Notes under the pieces: generated by a model
Database searches by the model: none
Seen by the model: only the letters and a program-made list of their open reading frames with translations
Told to the model about the DNA's origin: nothing
Shown: piece by piece, positions 44,966-52,332 of the stretch
How positions within the stretch are numbered: position 1 is the first letter of the stretch
How the letters are laid out: the number at the start of each line of letters is the position of its first letter
NCBI RefSeq assembly: GCF_900625025.1
Contig: NZ_LR130575.1
Coordinates: 310,001 to 374,000, forward strand
Direction of reading: 5' to 3'
Source: Lachnoclostridium sp. Marseille-P6806
Lineage (GTDB): Bacteria > Bacillota > Clostridia > Lachnospirales > Lachnospiraceae
DNA length: 64,000 nucleotides
Translations under genes and position numbers: made by a program

Positions 44966-45024
44966 TTTTACGGCGCGTGCCTCGCACAGGGTGGCACAGG
45001 GTGCTTCGGCATGGAGGATTTATG
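44966..45024 (+). repeat. RBS-linked intercistronic repeat with tandem duplication, copy before the zinc-ribbon gene
   Basis: TTTTACGGCGCGTGCCTC, then GCACAGGGTG twice (44984-44993 and 44994-45003), then CTTCGGCATGGAGGATTT and ATG 45022. The duplication enlarges the hairpin loop and leaves both arms intact. Confidence 0.85.
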
Positions 45025-45729
45025 TGGTGTCCCAAATGTCGCAATGAGTATCGGGATGGAATCGTGAAATGTGCCGACTGCGGCTGCGATCTCGTGGAAT
45101 CTCTCGAGGAATATGACCGCGCCGCGCAGGTGCAGGAGCCGGAGAGGGAGGAACGGGAGGAGGCCGATCCTGTATCCGGAACGGAAACTTCACCCGAAGC
45201 TGCCTCTTCGGAGAAGCAGGCTGCGCGGACTTTTGCCTATCACAACAGCATGGAGCGGGCAGAGGAAAACAAATCCTCCGCCTATGCTCTGCTCAGCGTC
45301 GGGAGCCTCGGCTTTCTCATGGTGCTTCTCCTCTATTTTGACCATTTGCCGTTTTTCCGTGTGAGCGGCTGGAACCGCTATCTCGTCTGCGGCGTCATGG
45401 GCGCGATGTTCATTTTGTTCCTTGTCATGGGTGTCGTTTCGATGCGCTCGGTGCGAGGACTTTGCAGACAGGCGGAATCCGAGCGGTCGCTCGAGGACGA
45501 GATCACACGCTGGTGCCGCGATAACCTTGACGCCGCAGGGATTGACACCGCCCTCACGGAAGAACTGCAGGAGCTCCCCGAGGAGCAGAAATATTTTGCA
45601 AGAACCGCGTATATGAAGCGCTTCATCAATGAAAAATTTGTGGGCCTCGAGGAGAGCTTCATCGAATATTTTATCGACGGCTATTATGCGTCGCTGTTCG
45701 GAGAGACGGAAGATACCCAGGAGGAATAA
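45022..45729 (+). CDS. zinc-ribbon membrane protein, unknown function
   Basis: A 235-residue protein starting MWCPKCRNEYRDGIVKCADCGCDL, a zinc ribbon. An acidic linker is followed by two membrane segments (about residues 92-117 and 124-147), and a cytosolic C-terminal domain of about 85 acidic, helical residues. I recognise no specific family. Small ribbon-plus-TM proteins of this kind are common in Clostridia and lack assigned roles. ATG 45022 is set by the repeat's GGAGG. An in-frame extension to 44923 overlaps nfnB and is rejected. Confidence 0.75.
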   Translation: MWCPKCRNEYRDGIVKCADCGCDLVESLEEYDRAAQVQEPEREEREEADPVSGTETSPEAASSEKQAARTFAYHNSMERAEENKSSAYALLSVGSLGFLMVLLLYFDHLPFFRVSGWNRYLVCGVMGAMFILFLVMGVVSMRSVRGLCRQAESERSLEDEITRWCRDNLDAAGIDTALTEELQELPEEQKYFARTAYMKRFINEKFVGLEESFIEYFIDGYYASLFGETEDTQEE

Positions 45730-45753
45730 CCCCGGCGGGAGGATGAGACGGAT

Positions 45754-45940
45754 TTGAATGTTGACGTGATCGCCGTGGGCAGGCTCCGCGAGCGTTTTTA
45801 TCAGGAGGCGGAACGGATACGGAAGTTCTACCGGAACGGCAGCGTTCGTATCCGTTCCGCATCAGCTGATGCGCGTAATTCTTCTGGAACAGATTTACCG
45901 CTCATTCCGGATCCTCCGGGGCGAGCCTTACCATAAATAA
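45754..45940 (+). pseudogene. rlmH: rlmH remnant with internal deletion
   Basis: The frame from TTG 45754 reads [25 protein letters not shown], the N-terminus of the 23S rRNA pseudouridine-1915 N3-methyltransferase RlmH. In the frame two bases on, about 45845-45940 reads [20 protein letters not shown] and then [10 protein letters not shown] with a stop, the exact family C-terminus. The roughly 100 central residues with the SAM-binding trefoil knot glycines are missing. RlmH is usually about 159 residues. GGGAGGATGAG still precedes the start. It is either a real internal deletion or an assembly error at this point. Confidence 0.85.
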
Positions 45941-45973
45941 CGGGACGCACGCGGTGCGGAGGATTGACAGCAG

Positions 45974-47005
45974 GTGACAGAAAAACTGGTTTTGCCGATA
46001 TCGGCGCAGGAAGATATTTTTGGCAGCCGGGATGCTTATCTCCGCCGTCTGGAGCGTGAGCTCGGCGTGACGGTGGTTCTCCGGGACGGCTTTGTGAGCG
46101 TGAGCGGAGAGGAGACGGGCGTGCGCACGGCGCTTCGCATCATGGAACAGCTCGCGGGGATCTCGATGAACGGATCGGATATTGACGAACAGAAAATCGA
46201 TTATGCGCTCGAGATGAAGAGCGAAGAGCGGGAAGAAAATGTGCTGGAGCGGATCGATCGCACGGTCATCTGCCGGACGGTGAGCGGCAGGCCGGTAAAG
46301 CCCAAGACGCTCGGACAGGAAGAGTATATCGAAGCGATCCGGAATCATATGATCACCTTTGCCGGCGGTCCGGCCGGAACCGGGAAAACCTTTCTTGCCA
46401 TGGCCATGGCGATCACGGCCTTTCAGGCAGGAGAGGTGCAGCGCATCATCCTGACCCGGCCCGCCATTGAGGCGGGAGAGAAGCTGGGCTTTCTCCCCGG
46501 CGACCTGCAGCAGAAAATCGATCCCTACCTGCGTCCCCTCTACGACGCGCTGTTTCAGATTATGGGGGCGGAGAATTTTCAGCGCAATCAGGAAAAGGGA
46601 CTGATCGAGGTCGCGCCTCTTGCCTATATGCGCGGCCGGACGCTGGACAACGCCTATGTGATTCTGGACGAGGCGCAGAACACGACGCCGGAGCAGATGA
46701 AAATGTTCCTCACCCGTCTGGGCTTCGGATCCAAGGCGATCATCACCGGCGATCCCACGCAGAAAGATCTTTCGCCGTCTGTCCCGTCGGGCTTTGAGAT
46801 CGCGGAGCGCGTCCTGAAGAACGTCGAGGGGATCCGCTTCTGCACGCTCACTGCGCGGGATGTGGTCCGTCATCCTCTGGTGCAGAAAATCGTCAAGGCC
46901 TATGAGGACTACGACAGCCGCGAGGTAAGGAGCAGACAGCATGAAAAAGCCCGTCATGAAAAAGCTTGTCATGAATACGGAAATAGACGTCGGTCAGCGC
47001 TTTGA
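45974..47005 (+). CDS. PhoH-like ATPase
   Basis: A 343-residue protein starting at GTG 45974. The N-terminal 100 residues hold a KH-like stretch. The ATPase domain has Walker A FAGGPAGTGKTFLA, the RPAIEAGEKLGFLPGD block and Walker B NAYVILDEAQNTTPEQMKMFLTRLG, all typical of PhoH/PhoL. In many bacteria phoH sits just before ybeY and is linked to RNA metabolism, as here. The C-terminus (residues after RSRQHEK) is generated by a short tandem repeat and overlaps ybeY by 65 bases. Confidence 0.92.
   Translation: MTEKLVLPISAQEDIFGSRDAYLRRLERELGVTVVLRDGFVSVSGEETGVRTALRIMEQLAGISMNGSDIDEQKIDYALEMKSEEREENVLERIDRTVICRTVSGRPVKPKTLGQEEYIEAIRNHMITFAGGPAGTGKTFLAMAMAITAFQAGEVQRIILTRPAIEAGEKLGFLPGDLQQKIDPYLRPLYDALFQIMGAENFQRNQEKGLIEVAPLAYMRGRTLDNAYVILDEAQNTTPEQMKMFLTRLGFGSKAIITGDPTQKDLSPSVPSGFEIAERVLKNVEGIRFCTLTARDVVRHPLVQKIVKAYEDYDSREVRSRQHEKARHEKACHEYGNRRRSAL
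46941..46970 (+). repeat. 15-bp tandem repeat at the ybeY start
   Basis: ATGAAAAAGCCCGTC (46941-46955) is followed by ATGAAAAAGCTTGTC (46956-46970) and then ATGAATACGG, giving three in-frame candidate starts for ybeY and a repetitive PhoH tail. Confidence 0.85.
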
Positions 47006-47489
47006 TTTTTCTCTGAAGATCGTTGCGCGGCAGGTGATCCGGGAAGCGCTCAGAGAGGAGAGCTGCCCCTTTGACTGCGAGATTTCTCTTGTCGTCACGG
47101 GGGATGAGACGATTCGGGAATATAACCGGACATTCCGGGGGATAGACCGGGAGACGGACGTTCTGTCCTTTCCGGCGCTGTGCTTTGACGCCCCGGCTGA
47201 TTTTGACAGTGCGGCGGAGGTCGCGGCAGACTGTATCGATCCGGACAACGGCTGCGTCGTTCTGGGGGATATCGTCGTCAATGCGTGCCGCGTGCGCTCA
47301 CAGGCGCAGGAGTACGGACACAGCGAAAAACGTGAATTTGCTTTTCTTGTGGCGCACAGTATGATGCACCTGTTCGGCTACGATCACGAGACGCCGGAGG
47401 AGGCGGAACGGATGGAGCAGCGTCAGGAGGCGGTTCTCGCTTCGCTCGGCATCCGGCGCGGGGAGGCTCCGGCAGCTCCCGGCTGCTGA
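46941..47489 (+). CDS. ybeY: endoribonuclease YbeY
   Basis: A 182-residue metal-dependent endoribonuclease for rRNA maturation and ribosome quality control. The zinc site HSMMHLFGYDH, with the H-x3-H-x5-H pattern, is at the C-terminal third. YNRTFRGIDRETDVLSFP and LGDIVVNACRV are family blocks. ATG 46941 has AAGGAG nine to fourteen bases upstream. ATGs at 46956 and 46971 are also possible. It overlaps phoH by 65 bases and is followed by a flippase-like gene after a short repeat copy. Confidence 0.93.
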   Translation: MKKPVMKKLVMNTEIDVGQRFDFSLKIVARQVIREALREESCPFDCEISLVVTGDETIREYNRTFRGIDRETDVLSFPALCFDAPADFDSAAEVAADCIDPDNGCVVLGDIVVNACRVRSQAQEYGHSEKREFAFLVAHSMMHLFGYDHETPEEAERMEQRQEAVLASLGIRRGEAPAAPGC

Positions 47490-47517
47490 AAACGCTTCAT
47501 TATGGAGGATTGAGATG
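47490..47517 (+). repeat. short RBS-linked repeat copy before the flippase-like gene
   Basis: AACGCTTCATTATGGAGGAT, then TGAG, then ATG 47515. Only the 3' half of the repeat is present, starting right at the ybeY stop. Confidence 0.55.
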
Positions 47518-49155
47518 ATGATAAAGAGGACAATGCGCGGCGCCCGGAATGGCATGGCTCTCTGCACAGCCGTATTCTTTGCTGCTGCGGCGTCATTCTG
47601 CCTTGTCCGCATTCCTCTCTATTCTCTGCTCGGTCCGGAGGGAACCGCCTATATCATCCCCGGCATGGAGCTGTTTGCTCTTTTTTATGCCGCGTTTGTA
47701 AGCACCGGTGCGCTCACGGCCCGTCGTATGGTAAGAACACGGCGTCTCCGCGGACGTTTTTCCTCCATTCCCCGCGTGCTGAAAACAGTGCGCTTTCCCA
47801 CGCTGATCGCGGGACTTGTCCTGACGCTTCTGTGTCTTGCCGGCTGCCGTGTGCTGGCCGCCGCGGCAGGGGCAAATTTTGATCTCTACCTGCTGTTTGT
47901 CGCGCTTTCTCCCGCCTTTCTGTTTCTTTCCCTGACGGGTATACTTCGGGGCTATGAGGAGGCCATGCTTTCCTTTCGCGTTTCGGTTATCTGCACCATC
48001 GCGGAGGCGGCGCTCCGCATCGCGCTGATGCTTCTGTTTGGAAAGCTCTGCTTCGATTACGGGACAAAAGCGGCGGCGCTTCTTCGGAATCCCTCGGTGG
48101 CGCCGCTCTACGGAGCCGCGGGCGCGGCGGCGGGACTCTCTGCGGCGTCGCTCCTCACGCTCCTCCTGTGGCTCTTCTGCCACCGCATCACCGGACAGCT
48201 CATCCGGGGGTATCTCGCGGAGCATGAGGACACTCGAACGGAGCAGGAGAGCGACCGGAGCATCCGCCGGGCCTACTGGTCCTCGTTTCTTCTCACGTCC
48301 GCGGCGCTTCTGTTCCTTGCGGCTCCGGTGCTTGCCGACTATCGGCTGAGCTTTTATTTTGCGCAGATCAGCGATCCGGAGACGGGCGCTCTCTGGGCCT
48401 CCTATTACAGCAAAACCCTCTCCATTGTATTTGCTGCCGTCTTTATTCTGCTGATCCCTTTTGTTACCTATCCGGCAAAGCTCGGAGGACAGATGACGGA
48501 CCAGAACCTGCGCGAATTTCGCAGAGGCTTCGGCATGGTGATGCGGCTTCTCAGCTATGTGCTGATGCCGGTATCTTTCTTTTTCATTGCCGCGGCCCGC
48601 ATTCTGACGGCCGTTGGCTACGGAATTGACGACAGCGCGGCAGAGGTCACGCTGGAATGGAGCGGGCCTGCCGTTCTTTTTTTCGGAACTGCTCTTTTTC
48701 TCGTCATGCTATGCCTCTCGACCCATGATATCCGCTGCATCCTGATTGCCGTCATTCCCTCCTTTGTGCTTCAGACAGGCCTATTCATTCTCCTCGCCCG
48801 CGCTGGGATTTCGCCGGAGCTGGCGGGCGCGGTTTCTTTTCTTGTATTCAGCGTTCTCCTCTGCCTCCTCCTGATGGTGCAGCTCCGGAGCGGAACTCTG
48901 CGCAGGAACCGCTGGGCGAGAGAGGCGGTGCTGGCCGCGATCTGTGCCGTGCTGGCCGCTATTCCGGTATTTCTTGCCGGGGACTATCTCTATGAGCATA
49001 TCGGAGCGGCGCCGGCCCTCCTCGTGCTGGCCGCCGTTTATCTGGCCGCCTATGTTCTTTTGACGATCTTTCTGCGGGTCTGCGATCTGCGCGAGCTGCA
49101 TCGGATCCCCGGCGGGGATATCATCGTGATGCTTTTCTATCTGTTCGGTAGATAG
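47515..49155 (+). CDS. polysaccharide/lipid flippase-like membrane protein (MATE/MVF superfamily)
   Basis: A 546-residue protein with about 13-14 membrane segments spread over its whole length and an N-terminal Arg-rich cytosolic start. The pattern (TM1 with polar GMALCTAVF, a repeated SLTGILRGYEEAML-like loop after TM4) resembles the SpoVB/MurJ-type oligosaccharidyl-lipid flippases rather than transporters with nucleotide-binding sites. The likely substrate is a lipid-linked sugar, but this is inference from family resemblance. ATG 47515 or 47518 follows GGAGGA. It ends the run phoH-ybeY-flippase. Confidence 0.7.
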   Translation: MMIKRTMRGARNGMALCTAVFFAAAASFCLVRIPLYSLLGPEGTAYIIPGMELFALFYAAFVSTGALTARRMVRTRRLRGRFSSIPRVLKTVRFPTLIAGLVLTLLCLAGCRVLAAAAGANFDLYLLFVALSPAFLFLSLTGILRGYEEAMLSFRVSVICTIAEAALRIALMLLFGKLCFDYGTKAAALLRNPSVAPLYGAAGAAAGLSAASLLTLLLWLFCHRITGQLIRGYLAEHEDTRTEQESDRSIRRAYWSSFLLTSAALLFLAAPVLADYRLSFYFAQISDPETGALWASYYSKTLSIVFAAVFILLIPFVTYPAKLGGQMTDQNLREFRRGFGMVMRLLSYVLMPVSFFFIAAARILTAVGYGIDDSAAEVTLEWSGPAVLFFGTALFLVMLCLSTHDIRCILIAVIPSFVLQTGLFILLARAGISPELAGAVSFLVFSVLLCLLLMVQLRSGTLRRNRWAREAVLAAICAVLAAIPVFLAGDYLYEHIGAAPALLVLAAVYLAAYVLLTIFLRVCDLRELHRIPGGDIIVMLFYLFGR

Positions 49156-49176
49156 CCGCCGCGGAGGTTAGTTAGT

Positions 49177-49288
49177 GTGAAAAATCACGTTGATGCGATG
49201 ATTTGCTCCGTGAGCGAAACGTGCTGTTACGTAGTGAGAAGGCATGAGCCGCAGAGCGGCTCGGCAGCCTGCGCGCCGGCGCAGGGTG
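49177..49288 (+). other. cluster of hairpins in the gap before the second HI0933-type gene
   Basis: In the 181-base gap 49156-49336 there are GTGA-AAAA-TCAC (49177-49188), GAGCCGC-AGA-GCGGCTC (49246-49262) and CCTGCGC-GCCG-GCGCAGG (49268-49285), followed by the repeat hairpin. None has a U-run. A structured leader or processing region is possible. I see no gene here. Confidence 0.5.
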
Positions 49289-49289
49289 C

Positions 49290-49339
49290 TTTTACGGCGC
49301 GTGCCTCGCACAAAGTGCTTCGGCATGGGGATTGCTATG
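49290..49339 (+). repeat. RBS-linked intercistronic repeat, archetype copy
   Basis: It forms the cleanest hairpin. CGTGCC (49300-49305) pairs with GGCATG (49322-49327). Inner stem GCAC/GTGC (49308-49311 and 49315-49318) has loop AAA and an internal loop TC/TTC. GGGG of the Shine-Dalgarno starts at the last base of the hairpin. Confidence 0.9.
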
Positions 49340-50596
49340 ACCAAGTATGATACAGAGCCTGTGATCGCTGTGATCGGCGGGGGAGCGGCGGGGTGCATGG
49401 CGGCGGCAAAGGCCGCGGAATGCCCCGGTGTCCGGGTAATTGTCTTTGACCGCAATGAGCAGCCCTGCCGCAAAATCAGCGCCTCCGGGAACGGACGCTG
49501 CAATATCTCCAACGAGTATTTCCCCGAGGACTGTTACTATTCCTCCGGATGCTTTGACCGGGAAAAACGGCTGCAGCACTTCCCGCCGCAGAAACTTCTT
49601 TCCTTTTTTGTCTCCGAGGGAGTCTATTTTCACTCGCGGAACGGATATCTCTATCCCCGGACGGATCAGGCGGCCACGATTTCCTCGGCGCTTCTTCGGA
49701 TACTGCGGGACCGGGGCGTCGTGCTCCGGTCCTCCTGCGGGGTCAGCGGGCTTACGCGGGAGGCGGCGGGCGGCTTTCTGTTGCGGATGCAGAGCGGGGA
49801 GACCGTGTCTGCGGACCGTGTCGTTCTGGCCTCGGGGGGAGCGGCCGCTCCGCAGCTCGGCGGGACGCCGGACGGCTATGAATTCAGCCGGGCACTGGGA
49901 CATCGCATCATTTCGCCGATTCCTGCGCTTACCTCTCTTGTCATCAGAGAATCCACGAAAGCGGCCTCCGGCGTCCGCGCCTTTGCTGCCGTCACGCTGC
50001 TGGAGTCTTCGCAGAAGCCGCGTGTCCTCCGCCGGGAGGAGGGCGAGCTGCAGATCGGAAACGGCGTGTTCTCCGGGATTCCCGTCTTTCAGCTCAGCCG
50101 TCTCGCCGGGCGCGCTCTTGAGGAGGGAAGAAAAGCGGCGCTGTGCGTTGACTTTCTTCCTGAATTTGCGCCGGAGACGTGGGAAAGAGAACGCGCGCGG
50201 CGGCTCGTTCTCGCTGCAGAAAACCGGATGCTCCGCGAGCTCACGGACGGACTGGTTCACCCGAAAATATGCGCGCTCATCGCCGGGCACTGTGGACTTA
50301 CCGCAGAAAACAAGACCGGACGGCTCTCCGAAAAAACACTGCGGCAGTTTCTTGACAGACTTCGCGATGATCGCTATGAAATCACGGGAACCGGGAGCTT
50401 CCGCGAGGCGCAGGTCACGGCGGGAGGCGTCTGTCTGGAGGAGATCGGAGAGGATTTTTCGTCCCTTTGCTGCCCCGGCCTTTATCTGGCCGGAGAGCTG
50501 CTGGATGTGGACGGTATCTGCGGCGGCTACAATCTGACCTTTGCCATGTGCAGCGGCGCCGCCGCCGGTATGGCGGCCGCCGCTTCCCTCGGCTGA
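49337..50596 (+). CDS. NAD(P)/FAD-dependent oxidoreductase, HI0933/BaiN family
   Basis: A 419-residue flavoprotein with the complete N-terminal FAD loop VIAVIGGGAAGCMAAAKAA, the family signature KISASGNGRCNISNE, a middle insertion domain and the C-terminal GELLDVDGICGGYNLTFAMCSG. It is a paralog of the truncated gene at 1-1217. The substrate is unknown; one relative, BaiN, acts on bile acids, but that cannot be transferred from similarity alone. ATG 49337 follows the repeat's GGGG. A frame open to 49244 has no homology. The next gene starts 24 bases after its stop. Confidence 0.88.
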   Translation: MTKYDTEPVIAVIGGGAAGCMAAAKAAECPGVRVIVFDRNEQPCRKISASGNGRCNISNEYFPEDCYYSSGCFDREKRLQHFPPQKLLSFFVSEGVYFHSRNGYLYPRTDQAATISSALLRILRDRGVVLRSSCGVSGLTREAAGGFLLRMQSGETVSADRVVLASGGAAAPQLGGTPDGYEFSRALGHRIISPIPALTSLVIRESTKAASGVRAFAAVTLLESSQKPRVLRREEGELQIGNGVFSGIPVFQLSRLAGRALEEGRKAALCVDFLPEFAPETWERERARRLVLAAENRMLRELTDGLVHPKICALIAGHCGLTAENKTGRLSEKTLRQFLDRLRDDRYEITGTGSFREAQVTAGGVCLEEIGEDFSSLCCPGLYLAGELLDVDGICGGYNLTFAMCSGAAAGMAAAASLG

Positions 50597-50622
50597 ACGC
50601 TTCGGCATGGAGGAGTCATATG
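50591..50622 (+). repeat. short RBS-linked repeat copy before the COG2509-type gene
   Basis: ACGCTTCGGCATGGAGGA (50597-50614), then GTCAT and ATG 50620. The copy begins at the stop of the preceding gene and lacks the 5' arm. Confidence 0.75.
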
Positions 50623-52332
50623 CTTCTTTTATCACAGCTCCGTCTCGAGTGCGGACACGCGCCCGGGGCATTGGAACGCAAGCTCCGCCGGACGCTCCGT
50701 CTTGCAAAATCCGATCCGCTTTCTTTCCGGATTCACCGTCATTCCCTCGACTGCCGGAAAAAGCCGCTTATTTTTGACGTCTATTCCGTTGTGCTCTCGC
50801 TTTCTTCCGCACAGGAGAAACGGCTCCTTGACCGGAAACTCCCCGGACTGAGGGAATATCATGAAAAGCCGTATTCCCCTCCCGTCCCCGGACAGGAGCC
50901 GCTGCCTGAGCGTCCCGTCGTCGTCGGCTTCGGCCCCGCCGGCATTTTCGCCGGGCTGATTCTGGCGCAGCATGGCTATCAGCCTCTCATTCTGGAACGG
51001 GGGAAGAGTATGGAGGAGCGCTGCCGGGATGTGGAGCGCTTCTGGAAGACCGGAGAGCTTGATCCCGGCTCCAACATCCAGTTCGGCGAGGGCGGTGCCG
51101 GCACGTTTTCCGACGGCAAGCTGAATACGCTGGTGAACGACAGGGACGGACGGGAGGACTTCATCCTCCGGGCCTTTGCGGAGGCCGGCGCGCCCGGGGA
51201 CATTCTCTTTGAAAGTAAACCGCATATCGGCACGGATATTCTGCGCGACGTCATCCGGACGCTGCGCGGCAGAATCATCCGGCTGGGAGGAGAAATCCGC
51301 TTCGGCGCCGCCGTCACCGCGCTGGAAGAAAAAAACGGCTGTCTCTCCGGCGTCGTCGTGAACGGCAGCGAGCGCATCCCGGCCTCCGCCGTGATTCTCG
51401 CACCGGGGCACAGCGCAAGGGATACCTTTGAGGAGCTGCTCCGCGAGGGAATCACGATGCAGGCCAAGGATTTTGCCGTCGGCTTCCGCGTGGCGCATCC
51501 GCAGCGGCTCATCGACGCCGATCAGTACGGCACGGCGGATCCGGAAGCGCTCCGCGCAAAACGGCTCCCGCCGTCGTCCTATAAGCTGACGGAGCGTCTG
51601 CGCTCCGGCCGCGGCATATATTCTTTCTGCATGTGTCCCGGCGGCTACGTCGTAAACGCCTCCTCGGAGCCGGGACTCCTCGCGGTCAACGGAATGAGCT
51701 ATCACGGACGGGACAGCGGACGGGCGAACAGCGCCATCGTCATGACGGTATCGGCCGCGGATTACGGAGAGGACAGTCCGCTGGCCGGCATGGCGTTCCA
51801 GCGAAAGCTGGAGAGGGCCTGCCATGAGCTCGGCGGGGGCCGTATCCCGGCGGAGCGCTTCTCGGATTTTGCGCGGCACACGCCATCCCCGGAGCCGCTT
51901 CCGGAAGAGCTCTGCATCAAGGGCGCGTTCTGCGCGGCACCGCTGGATCGTCTTCTCCCGGAGCCTCTGACAGAGGACTTTCTCGAGGGTATGCGTGCGT
52001 TCGACCGGCGCATGCCCGGCTTTGCCGGAAAAGACGCCTTTGTGATCGGTCTTGAGAGCCGGACGAGCTCGCCGGTGCGCATTCCCCGAGGAGAGACGAT
52101 GGAGGCCTCGCTGCGAGGGCTTTATCCCTGCGGCGAGGGCGCCGGCTATGCGGGAGGAATCATGTCTGCCGCCATGGACGGCATGCGAATTGCCGAGGCC
52201 GTCATCCGAAAATATGCGCCCCCGCAGACACTTTTTCACGGAGGAATTTATGAACCCGAAATTGCTTTCCCATCACGCCGAAAACCTCGCGTACCGCAGC
52301 GAATTAAAGCAGCGGAAAAAAATTGTCGTTAA
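50620..52332 (+). CDS. FAD-dependent dehydrogenase, COG2509 type
   Basis: A 570-residue flavoprotein. An N-terminal domain of about 80 residues (RRTLRLAKSDPLSFRIHRHSLDCRKKP) precedes the FAD-binding VVVGFGPAGIFAGLILAQ. It continues with GEGGAGTFSDGKLNTLV, FCMCPGGYVVNASSE and the C-terminal GAGYAGGIMSAAMDGMRIAEAV. This is the uncharacterised dehydrogenase family COG2509, with no known substrate. The C-terminus runs 83 bases into proB. The last 25 residues look non-conserved, so the overlap may reflect a drifted stop codon. Confidence 0.85.
   Translation: MLLLSQLRLECGHAPGALERKLRRTLRLAKSDPLSFRIHRHSLDCRKKPLIFDVYSVVLSLSSAQEKRLLDRKLPGLREYHEKPYSPPVPGQEPLPERPVVVGFGPAGIFAGLILAQHGYQPLILERGKSMEERCRDVERFWKTGELDPGSNIQFGEGGAGTFSDGKLNTLVNDRDGREDFILRAFAEAGAPGDILFESKPHIGTDILRDVIRTLRGRIIRLGGEIRFGAAVTALEEKNGCLSGVVVNGSERIPASAVILAPGHSARDTFEELLREGITMQAKDFAVGFRVAHPQRLIDADQYGTADPEALRAKRLPPSSYKLTERLRSGRGIYSFCMCPGGYVVNASSEPGLLAVNGMSYHGRDSGRANSAIVMTVSAADYGEDSPLAGMAFQRKLERACHELGGGRIPAERFSDFARHTPSPEPLPEELCIKGAFCAAPLDRLLPEPLTEDFLEGMRAFDRRMPGFAGKDAFVIGLESRTSSPVRIPRGETMEASLRGLYPCGEGAGYAGGIMSAAMDGMRIAEAVIRKYAPPQTLFHGGIYEPEIAFPSRRKPRVPQRIKAAEKNCR

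Noticed and set aside
46941-46970. CRISPR or other array
   Set aside because: Only two 15-bp tandem units with no spacers. It is a local duplication at a start codon. No CRISPR-like array was seen anywhere in the window.
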